This document shows, one piece after another, positions 1-6,189 of a stretch of DNA of 11,859 nucleotides (its first letter is position 1; each line of letters opens with the position of its first letter). The notes below the pieces were generated by a model that saw only the letters and a program-made list of their open reading frames with translations, made no database searches and was not told the DNA's origin. The position numbers were made by a program, and so were the translations under genes. Origin of the DNA: an uncultured Christensenellaceae bacterium (GTDB lineage Bacteria; Bacillota; Clostridia; Christensenellales; Christensenellaceae); NCBI GenBank assembly GCA_934373295.1, contig CAKROK010000063.1, positions 1-11,859 on the forward strand. The letters are read 5' to 3'.

Positions 1-1
1 G

Positions 2-1063
2 CAGGAGGAAGGCTGCGGTGTGGACTGCAGCAGCTACACCGAGCTGATGCTCTCCCGTGCGTGCGGCTTTTCCGGTCATGAGATAATGTTTTCCTCAAAC
101 GTCACGCCCAAGGCGGATTACAAGCTCGCATACGATTTGGGCGCGATAATCAACTTTGACGATTTTTCCGATATAGACGTATTAAACGAGCTGACGGGCA
201 TACCCGAGACGGTCTGCCTGCGCTATAATCCGGGCGGAAAATTCAGCATAAACAACGCGATAATGGACACTCCCGGCGAGGCGAAATACGGCATGACGAG
301 GCAGCAGCTCTCCGAGGGCGTGAAAAAGCTCATGTCGTTGGGCGCAAAGCACTTTGGCATACACTCGTTTTTAGCGTCAAACACCATTCAAAATGAGTAT
401 TATCCCGTGCTCGCGAAAATTTTATTTGAAACTGCCGTCGAGCTTCACGAGGAGACGGGCGCGCATTTCGCATTCATCAACCTTTCGGGCGGCGTGGGCA
501 TCCCCTATCGCCCCGAGCAGCAGCCCACGGACATTATGCTCGTGGGAGAAGGCGTGCGCGAGGCTTATGAAGAGGTCCTCGTCCCCAAGGGAATGGACGA
601 TATCGCCATTTTCACCGAGCTTGGGCGCTTCATGACCGGCCCTTACGGCCACCTCATCACCACCGCGGTGCATGAAAAGAAGATCTATAAGGACTATATC
701 GGCGTGGACGCCTGCGCGGCGAACCTCATGCGCCCCGCGATGTACGGCGCTTATCACCACATAACCGTGCTGGGCAAGGAGGATGAGCCCTGCGATCATA
801 AATACGACGTCACGGGCGGTCTTTGCGAAAACAACGATAAATTCGCCATAGACAGGATGCTCCCCGAGATCGAGCTGGGCGACATACTCGCCATTCACGA
901 CACGGGCGCGCACGGCTTCGCGATGGGATATAACTACAACGGAAAGCTGAGAAGCGCGGAGATACTGCTTAAAGCGGACGGCTCGTTTGAGCTGATAAGG
1001 CGCGCGGAGACGCCAGCGGATTACTTCGCCACGTTCGACTTTTTGGGACTGGATATAAAATAA
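2..1063 (+). CDS. lysA: Diaminopimelate decarboxylase, 5'-truncated by window edge
   Basis: This cytoplasmic PLP enzyme decarboxylates meso-diaminopimelate to L-lysine, the last step of lysine synthesis. The frame is open to the left edge (QEEGCGVDCSS...), so the start and the PLP-binding lysine (YAVKAN-type motif) lie outside the window. The GTG at position 20 is internal. Visible fold-type III decarboxylase motifs are the glycine loop GGVGIPYRPEQ, ELGRFMTGPYG, the RPAMYGAYH segment, and CENND with the cysteine at codon 824-826, matching the CESxD active-site motif contributed across the dimer. GDILAIHDTGAHGFAMGYNYN follows near the C-terminus. CENND replaces the commoner CESGD but keeps the Cys, Glu and Asp. 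The remaining 354 codons fit a protein of about 420 residues missing its N-terminus. The gene ends at a bidirectional terminator facing the minus-strand pair. The assignment is firm at family level; ornithine- or carboxynorspermidine-type relatives are less likely. Confidence 0.93.
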   Translation, partial: QEEGCGVDCSSYTELMLSRACGFSGHEIMFSSNVTPKADYKLAYDLGAIINFDDFSDIDVLNELTGIPETVCLRYNPGGKFSINNAIMDTPGEAKYGMTRQQLSEGVKKLMSLGAKHFGIHSFLASNTIQNEYYPVLAKILFETAVELHEETGAHFAFINLSGGVGIPYRPEQQPTDIMLVGEGVREAYEEVLVPKGMDDIAIFTELGRFMTGPYGHLITTAVHEKKIYKDYIGVDACAANLMRPAMYGAYHHITVLGKEDEPCDHKYDVTGGLCENNDKFAIDRMLPEIELGDILAIHDTGAHGFAMGYNYNGKLRSAEILLKADGSFELIRRAETPADYFATFDFLGLDIK

Positions 1064-1073
1064 AAACGGCATA

Positions 1074-1112
1074 AAAACAGGGCTTTAACACATACGCTTA
1101 AAGCCCTGTTTT
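1074..1112. terminator. Shared bidirectional intrinsic terminator
   Basis: Perfect 15-bp inverted repeat: left arm 1074-1088 (AAAACAGGGCTTTAA), right arm 1098-1112, with a 9-nt loop. The arms begin with A-runs and end with T-runs, so either strand gives a GC-containing hairpin followed by U residues. It sits 10 nt after the lysA stop and 4 nt before the end of the minus-strand DUF378 gene, so it can end both convergent transcripts. Confidence 0.9.
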
Positions 1113-1116
1113 AAAC

Positions 1117-1317
1117 TTATTTCTCTTTATTTCTCTTCAGCTTGGGATAAATGCCCAGGCACCAAAGCCCCGCGATGCCGATGATAATATAGATTATCCT
1201 CGATACGACAGCCGCAGAGCCGCCGAATATCGCCGCGACGACGTCAAACTGGAACAGCCCTACGAGCAGCCAGTTCAGCGCGCCCACAATAACGAGCGTC
1301 AAAGCTGCAATGTTCAT
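1117..1317 (-). CDS. DUF378 family small membrane protein
   Basis: This 66-aa protein has two hydrophobic segments (about residues 3-22 and 36-56) and a lysine/arginine-rich tail ending KLKRNKEK, which suggests both ends face the cytoplasm. The opening pattern ALTLVIVGALNWLLVGLFQFDVV is broken here only by the usual family spacing; the NWLLVGLF core and the GLWCLG segment in the second helix are what I recognise as DUF378 (YuzA-like). No biochemical function is established for this family. The start is the ATG complementary to 1315-1317, because a strong AAAGGAGA sits 7 nt upstream (1325-1332); an ATG six codons earlier would leave the SD inside the gene. It lies 63 nt downstream of the CLC transporter on the same strand and is probably co-transcribed with it. 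A TTGATA-like -35 occurs in the gap, but its -10 partner is poor. Confidence 0.82.
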   Translation of the reverse strand: MNIAALTLVIVGALNWLLVGLFQFDVVAAIFGGSAAVVSRIIYIIIGIAGLWCLGIYPKLKRNKEK

Positions 1318-1380
1318 AAAAACATCTCCTTTCATAATCGCTTTTAGGATATTCTTATCAACTTTTGCGCTTTTTATAAA

Positions 1381-2622
1381 TCATTTTTTAAACAGCTCGG
1401 CTATCTTATGCTGGGGATATATCGACCTGTCGAAGTTCATGAAATACGCTATTGCGCAGACTATCGCGAGATAGGGCATGAACTCCCATCCGAATATCTC
1501 CGCTCCCACGAGCATGGGCGCGATGAGCGTATTCGTGCCCGCGCCGAAAACTGCGGCATAGCAGAGCACTGCGGCAAACTGCGGCGGCATTCCCATAGCC
1601 GCGCCCAAAACCGCGCCCATCGTCGAGCCTATCGCGAACAGCGGCGCGACCTCTCCGCCCATGTAGCCCGCCGCCACGCACATTGCGGTGAAAATCAACT
1701 TTGCGGCGAAATCCCACGCGTATACCTCTCCGCCCTTTCCGACTGCGGCGGAAATCAGCCCCTCGCTCGCTCCGGCGTATCTCCCCATGCCGCACAGCAT
1801 TAGCAGCCCTGCTGTCACCGCGCCCACTATTGCTATGCGCAGATAGGTGTTCGGCAGCAGCTTCGTGAACAGCTTTTTTAACCCACGTATCGATCGGGAA
1901 AATGCCAGACCGGCCAATCCGGACGCCACGCCCAGCGCTATCAGGCAAAGTACGCCCGTCGCATCCAAATCAAACGCCGACGAGACCTGTGCGGAAAATT
2001 TTTCTATTCCCAAAAGCCCGCTGACGATGCTCGCGGAAAACGCCGCACACAGCGCAGGCAGAAGTGATTCTATCTCCAACAGTCCTATCGAAAACAACTC
2101 CAGCGCGAAAAACACCGCAGCAAGGGGCGTCCTGAAAAGTCCCGCAAAGCCCGCCGCCACGCCTGCAACAAGCAGTATTCTCTTCGCATTTTTAATGGGA
2201 ATGAACCGCGCGGCGTTGTATGAAACGACACAGCTCATCTGCACCGCGACGCCCTCTCTGCCCACGCTACCCCCCGTGAGGTGAGTAAGCCACGTGCTGC
2301 CCATCGCGAGCGGGATTATCCTGAAGGGGACGTTCCCGCGCTTTTCGTCTTTTGCCTCAAAGACGACGCCCATGCCCTTTATGCTGTCCCCACCTATTTT
2401 GCGGTATACCCACAGCACGACCAGCCCCGCCACGGGCAAAAAGGGCAGAAGTATCGCGGTATGCGCCTCTCTGAACTCCGTTATTTTGCCGAGGACTCCG
2501 CCGAAAAGCGCATCTATCGCGCCCGCCGCCGCGCCCACGACGACCGCCGCCGCGCATAATACGAAAACATCGCGTAGTTTTATCACGGTTTCTTTAAAAA
2601 TCGGTCTAAATGACTCATTCAT
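1381..2622 (-). CDS. CLC-family anion transporter, probably CLC-F type fluoride/H+ antiporter
   Basis: This 413-aa multi-helix membrane protein is of CLC size without the cytoplasmic CBS domains. Family motifs are visible. GREGVAVQ (residues 121-128) has the gating glutamate at E123. GGEVAPLFAIG matches the GGxFxP anion-binding motif, and a C-terminal SIY tyrosine lies near 402. Where ordinary CLC chloride transporters have GSGIP, this protein has K-G-M-G (residues 82-85), with Met84 replacing the chloride-coordinating serine. A methionine there, together with GREGV, is known for CLC-F exporters. The Met-to-Glu distance of 39 residues equals that recalled for the Enterococcus CLC-F (M79 and E118). 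Function as a fluoride/proton antiporter protecting the cytoplasm is therefore inferred. The start has CGGAG 8-9 nt upstream, and the gene has its own strong promoter. The alternative is a chloride/proton antiporter with an unusual selectivity filter. Confidence 0.88.
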   Translation of the reverse strand: MNESFRPIFKETVIKLRDVFVLCAAAVVVGAAAGAIDALFGGVLGKITEFREAHTAILLPFLPVAGLVVLWVYRKIGGDSIKGMGVVFEAKDEKRGNVPFRIIPLAMGSTWLTHLTGGSVGREGVAVQMSCVVSYNAARFIPIKNAKRILLVAGVAAGFAGLFRTPLAAVFFALELFSIGLLEIESLLPALCAAFSASIVSGLLGIEKFSAQVSSAFDLDATGVLCLIALGVASGLAGLAFSRSIRGLKKLFTKLLPNTYLRIAIVGAVTAGLLMLCGMGRYAGASEGLISAAVGKGGEVYAWDFAAKLIFTAMCVAAGYMGGEVAPLFAIGSTMGAVLGAAMGMPPQFAAVLCYAAVFGAGTNTLIAPMLVGAEIFGWEFMPYLAIVCAIAYFMNFDRSIYPQHKIAELFKK

Positions 2623-2658
2623 TAAAATTTACTCCGTTTCCTTATAACCTAATTACGG

Positions 2659-2687
2659 ATTATAGCACAGTCGGCGCAGCTTGTCCA
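2659..2687 (-). promoter_or_regulatory. Housekeeping promoter for the CLC transporter gene
   Basis: On the minus strand, a -35 of TGGACA (complement of 2682-2687) is followed by a 17-bp spacer and an extended -10 TGCTATAAT (TATAAT complement of 2659-2664). That is 5/6 plus 6/6 matches with optimal spacing. The predicted transcript starts near 2652, giving a leader of about 30 nt. This is too short for a fluoride riboswitch. Confidence 0.75.
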
Positions 2688-2749
2688 CATGCAGTATATT
2701 TTAAAGGACATTTGAAAGGCGGTGTATTATACGTAATCCTTTTTTAACG

Positions 2750-2785
2750 ACAAAGGACCGCCGCGAAACGTTGGCGATCCCTTGT
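2750..2785 (-). repeat. 13-bp inverted repeat (hairpin pairing best as minus-strand RNA)
   Basis: Arms are 2750-2762 (ACAAAGGACCGCC) and 2773-2785 (GGCGATCCCTTGT) with a 10-nt loop. Read as plus-strand RNA, two positions are A-C mismatches. Read as minus-strand RNA, those same positions become G-U wobbles and all 13 pairs form. This asymmetry hints at a minus-strand transcript. No U-run follows, so it is not a terminator on that strand. Confidence 0.55.
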
Positions 2786-2933
2786 GAACTGAATTTATGC
2801 GGTATTCTTTTGTACTTGCATTATAAGCGATAGCAGAATTATTTGCAACATCTTTTTTCATTTTTGTGGTTTTTTATTTAAAACCTATTTGTTCAACAAT
2901 TTATCGCATAATGATAGAAAATTTGAGCATTTT

Positions 2934-2996
2934 GCGCATTACGGTCGTTTGGCTTTCATTTGAAGCAAAACTGCAAAAAACGCCGTAATAATGCGC
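2934..2996. repeat. Long bulged inverted repeat
   Basis: The left arm 2934-2950 pairs with the right arm 2978-2996 in three helices: GCGCA with TGCGC, TTACGG with CCGTAA, and CGTTT with AAACG. The helices are separated by a 3-nt bulge on the right arm and a single bulged T on the left, giving about 16 base pairs. The inner segment contains a smaller GCTT..AAGC hairpin. Its function is unknown; it could be a structured RNA or a folded repeat element. Confidence 0.5.
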
Positions 2997-3169
2997 TTTA
3001 TCGAATAAAATCATCATACTCATCATGCTTTTCCATTAAACTTCGTCATGTATAAAATTTGCCGTTACTTCGCCCTCTTGCAGCATAAAATCGATTATTT
3101 TTACTCGTCAAAATGCAAAAATCCTCGTCAATACGCCCTTCGATATCCCTTTTTAGGCTCGCCCGATAC

Positions 3170-3198
3170 TTCACAAAGCGGCGCGGGAGGTGTATAAT
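3170..3198 (+). promoter_or_regulatory. Housekeeping promoter for the VWA-MoxR-LRR operon
   Basis: TTCACA (3170-3175), a 17-bp spacer and TATAAT (3193-3198) give 5/6 and 6/6 matches to the vegetative consensus. The predicted start near 3205 leaves a leader of about 18 nt before the ATG at 3223, just enough for the AAAGGGGTGA ribosome binding site at 3208-3217. Confidence 0.75.
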
Positions 3199-3222
3199 TT
3201 AACGTAGAAAGGGGTGAGGAAA

Positions 3223-4680
3223 ATGGATGAAAACGCCGCACGCGCGCAAAAGCTCGCCGGACAGATCATAGATAACGCGAAAAACAGCCTTATACTAAAG
3301 CTGCGTTTTTTGGATACGGCGTTATGCGCCCTAAAGCCGCAGGCCCGCGAGGGCGGGAGCGTGAGCACGGAGGGATATTTCTTCCACTACTACCCCAAGC
3401 ACATCCTCCTCACCTACAAGCATGAGCCGAACGCGATCGCGCGCGACTATCTGCACACCGTGCTGCACTGCGTGTTTCACCATTCGTTCGTCGGCCCTGC
3501 CGTCAACCCCGAGCGCTGGAACCTTGCCTGTGACATCGCGGTGGAAAACGCCATAAACGAGCTTGACTTAAAGGGACTCGAATGTGAAAGAGTGCCCGAG
3601 CAGCAGAAAATATACGACATGCTAAAGGGCAATGTGCGCCTGATGTCCGCGGAAAAGATATATCGGCTGTTGACGCAGTATAACCTGAGCAGGCGCCAGT
3701 TTGAGGAGCTGCGCACGGCGTTTTTCGCCGATGACCACGATCTATGGTATCTTCCCCCCGAGGAGCAGAATTCCGAGGGCGGCTCGGACGGAAACAATGA
3801 GCAGCGAGATGACAGCAGCGAGGATTCCAAAGACGAATCCCAAAGCTCCCAAAACAGCGGCGAAAGCAGCAATGACGACGGCAAAAACAGCTCCAACGGC
3901 AATATTCCCTCAAGAGATAAGCTGTCCGACATGTGGAGCGAGATATCGAGGCGCGCGCAGGTCGATCTTGAGACGACCTCCAAAGAATGGGGCGACAAGA
4001 CGGACAGCCTCACCCAGACGCTGGGCGCGATAAACCGCGAACACTACGACTATTCCGACTTTCTGCGCAGATTTTCCTCCATGGGCGAGGCCATGCGCAT
4101 AAGCGACGACGAGTTTGACTACATATTCTACTCCTACGGCATGAAGCTATACCATAACATGCCGCTCATAGAGCCGCTCGAATACCGTGAGGAAAAGCGC
4201 ATACGCGAGTTCGCCGTGGTCATAGACACCTCCGGCTCGGTCGAGGGTGAAAAGGTCGCGCGCTTCGTGCAAAAGACGTATAACATATTAAAGCAGTCGG
4301 ACAGCTTCTTCTCCCGTGTGAATGTGCATATCATACAGGCGGACGCCGAGGTCAAGGAGGATGTCAAGATAACCTGCTCCGAGGAGCTTGAGGCGTACAT
4401 CTCCCAAATGAAGCTCACGGGCTTCGGCGGGACTGACTTCCGCGCGGCGTTCAAGCACATTGACGAGCTCATAGAAAACCGCGAATTTACGGACTTTAAG
4501 GGGCTAATATACTTCACGGACGGCGAGGGCATTTATCCCCAAAAGATGCCGGATTATCCCGCGGCGTTCGTGTTCGTGGATAAGGATATACCCCCCGCCG
4601 TGCCGTCATGGGCGATTAAGCTCGTGCTGGATGAGGATGAATTTGAAAGGCAATTTCCCGCTGAGGAAACGCAGAGGTGA
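3223..4680 (+). CDS. VWA-like protein with N-terminal metallopeptidase-like domain (DUF2201 type)
   Basis: This 485-aa soluble protein has three parts. The N-terminal region (about 1-180) resembles the putative metallopeptidase domain of DUF2201 proteins, including a long helix and H78-T-V-L-H82-CVFHH, then WNLACDIAVENAI. The glutamate of an HExxH zinc-protease motif is a threonine here, so peptidase activity is doubtful. A serine/aspartate-rich low-complexity linker spans roughly 180-235. The C-terminal part (about 330-480) is a von Willebrand A domain with an intact metal-binding MIDAS site: D335-TSGS, T404 in GGTDF and D433 in TDGEG. ATG 3223 is preferred over GTG 3214 because the SD overlaps the GTG. 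The next gene, 5 nt downstream, is a MoxR-like ATPase, the usual partner of such VWA proteins, so a joint chaperone/remodelling role is inferred. Confidence 0.87.
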   Translation: MDENAARAQKLAGQIIDNAKNSLILKLRFLDTALCALKPQAREGGSVSTEGYFFHYYPKHILLTYKHEPNAIARDYLHTVLHCVFHHSFVGPAVNPERWNLACDIAVENAINELDLKGLECERVPEQQKIYDMLKGNVRLMSAEKIYRLLTQYNLSRRQFEELRTAFFADDHDLWYLPPEEQNSEGGSDGNNEQRDDSSEDSKDESQSSQNSGESSNDDGKNSSNGNIPSRDKLSDMWSEISRRAQVDLETTSKEWGDKTDSLTQTLGAINREHYDYSDFLRRFSSMGEAMRISDDEFDYIFYSYGMKLYHNMPLIEPLEYREEKRIREFAVVIDTSGSVEGEKVARFVQKTYNILKQSDSFFSRVNVHIIQADAEVKEDVKITCSEELEAYISQMKLTGFGGTDFRAAFKHIDELIENREFTDFKGLIYFTDGEGIYPQKMPDYPAAFVFVDKDIPPAVPSWAIKLVLDEDEFERQFPAEETQR

Positions 4681-4685
4681 TACAT

Positions 4686-6188
4686 ATGAACATCAGAGAG
4701 GCAAAACAACAAATCAAAAACGCAGTGAGGGCATATCTCACCAAGGACGAATTCGGCAATTACAAGATACCCGTGGAGCGCCAACGCCCCGTGTTCCTCA
4801 TGGGCGCGCCCGGCATAGGCAAGACCGCCATAATGGCGCAGATCGCCCAGGAGCTTAACATCGGTTTAGTCTCATACTCCATGACGCACCATACGCGGCA
4901 ATCCGCTCTCGGCCTGCCCTTTATAGTGGAAAAGACATATGACGGGCAGAGCGTCTCCATTTCAAAATACACCATGAGCGAGATTATCGCGAACGTATAT
5001 GAGACGATGGAAAAGAGCGGCGTCAAGGAGGGGATTTTGTTTTTGGACGAGATAAACTGCGTCTCCGAGACGCTCGCGCCCGCGATGCTGCAATTCCTTC
5101 AATATAAAATTTTCGGCACATACACCGTTCCCGAGGGCTGGATAGTCGTCACGGCGGGCAACCCGCCCGAATACAACCGCTCCGTGCGCGAGTTTGACAT
5201 CGTCACATGGGACAGACTCAAGCGCATAGACGTCGAGCCGGATTACGACGCGTGGCACGCCTTCGCCGTGGAGCAGGGCGAGCATCCCGCGATAATATCC
5301 TATCTCGCGATAAAAAAGACGGATTTTTACAGCATAGAGACCACCGTCGAGGGCAAGAGCTTCGTCACGGCGCGCGGCTGGGATGACCTTTCGCAGATGA
5401 TAAAGCTCTATGAGGAAAACGGCATGAGCGTGGATGAAAGGCTCATCGGTCAGTATCTTCAAAACAAGCGCATTGCCAAGGACTTTGCGATATACTACGA
5501 CCTGTTCAACAAGTACCGCGCCGACTATAAGATAGACGCGATTTTGAGCGGACAGGCGGACGAGGACGTATTAAAACGCGCCGCCGCGGCACGTTTTGAC
5601 GAGCGGCTGTCCCTCGTGAGCATGCTCACAGACGCGCTCACATCCCGCGCACGCGAGGTCACTATAAAAGAAACGTCTTTAAAATTATGTACGGACAGCT
5701 TTAAGGAGCTTCAGCTCGAGATGACCCGCCCGAATGTTCTGCCATCCGACGCACTTTCGGCGCACATCACCCGCCTGCGCGAGACAATCGCCTCAAAAAA
5801 GGCCGGCTCGACGCTCTCCCGCACCGAGGAGGCCGCGATAAACGGCGTAATAAGGACGTTTGAAGCCGCCGTGGGCAAGACTGAAATTCAGGACATTTTG
5901 ACCGCAGTCAAAAAGAGCTTTGACGCAAGGACGCGGGCGCTCAAAAAGCGCACTGTACAGATAAAGGAGAACATGAACAACGCCTTTATATTCGCCGCGG
6001 CGGCGTTCGGCGAGGGGCAGGAGCTGCTCATCCTCTTAACAGAGCTTACGGTAAACGCCGATACATCCTCGTTCATAAAGCAATTCGGCTGTGAGCAGTA
6101 TTTTAAATACAACAAGTCCCTCATGTTCTATGAGCGCGGAAAAACGCTTTCGAGCGAGCTTGACGGCATAGACCTGGAATCACTTTGA
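4686..6188 (+). CDS. MoxR-like AAA+ ATPase
   Basis: This cytoplasmic 500-aa ATPase probably acts as a hexameric remodelling chaperone with the VWA protein encoded just before it. The N-terminal AAA+ module shows Walker A G40-APGIGK-T47, a family-typical HHTRQSALGLP stretch (68-78), Walker B ILFLDE (117-122), sensor-1 N159 in VVTAGNPPEYN, and arginine-finger candidates in WDRLKR (175-180). The region after about residue 260 is a long, mainly helical, charged extension with no motif I recognise, making the protein longer than the roughly 320-residue classic MoxR. ATG 4686 is chosen because AGAGGTGA (4673-4680) lies 5 nt upstream and overlaps the stop of the VWA gene, indicating translational coupling; an upstream in-frame GTG at 4677 overlaps this SD. 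The substrate is unknown. Confidence 0.9.
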   Translation: MNIREAKQQIKNAVRAYLTKDEFGNYKIPVERQRPVFLMGAPGIGKTAIMAQIAQELNIGLVSYSMTHHTRQSALGLPFIVEKTYDGQSVSISKYTMSEIIANVYETMEKSGVKEGILFLDEINCVSETLAPAMLQFLQYKIFGTYTVPEGWIVVTAGNPPEYNRSVREFDIVTWDRLKRIDVEPDYDAWHAFAVEQGEHPAIISYLAIKKTDFYSIETTVEGKSFVTARGWDDLSQMIKLYEENGMSVDERLIGQYLQNKRIAKDFAIYYDLFNKYRADYKIDAILSGQADEDVLKRAAAARFDERLSLVSMLTDALTSRAREVTIKETSLKLCTDSFKELQLEMTRPNVLPSDALSAHITRLRETIASKKAGSTLSRTEEAAINGVIRTFEAAVGKTEIQDILTAVKKSFDARTRALKKRTVQIKENMNNAFIFAAAAFGEGQELLILLTELTVNADTSSFIKQFGCEQYFKYNKSLMFYERGKTLSSELDGIDLESL

Positions 6189-6189
6189 T

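Larger units (their letters stand above)
2688..3169. other. AT-rich intergenic stretch with inverted repeats, no convincing gene
   Basis: This gap between the divergent CLC and VWA promoters is markedly more AT-rich than the flanking genes. No reading frame here has both useful length and a ribosome binding site. The longest I noticed is a 44-codon minus-strand frame (2727-2861) lacking any SD. The stretch holds a hairpin at 2750-2785 and a larger bulged hairpin at 2934-2996, listed separately. A possible minus-strand promoter also occurs (TTGCAA, 17-bp spacer, TATAAT, around 2820-2848). It may be a decayed repeat element or host an untranslated RNA; both ideas are inference. Confidence 0.5.

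Noticed and set aside
422..1072. 216-codon minus-strand frame opposite lysA
   Set aside because: It is antisense to a clearly conserved enzyme, its translation is arginine/valine-rich with no motif, and it is explained by the GC-rich codon bias of lysA.
1406..1948. 180-codon frame overlapping the CLC gene
   Set aside because: It is a low-complexity Arg/Gly/Ala shadow of the CLC coding sequence in another frame on the same strand.
2623..2658. Fluoride riboswitch ahead of the CLC gene
   Set aside because: The promoter leaves only about 30 nt of leader, and I see no GGCGAUGG-type fluoride aptamer core there.
2750..2785. Rho-independent terminator between the CLC and VWA genes
   Set aside because: No gene ends here on either strand, and the hairpin is followed by A residues rather than U residues on the strand where it pairs best.
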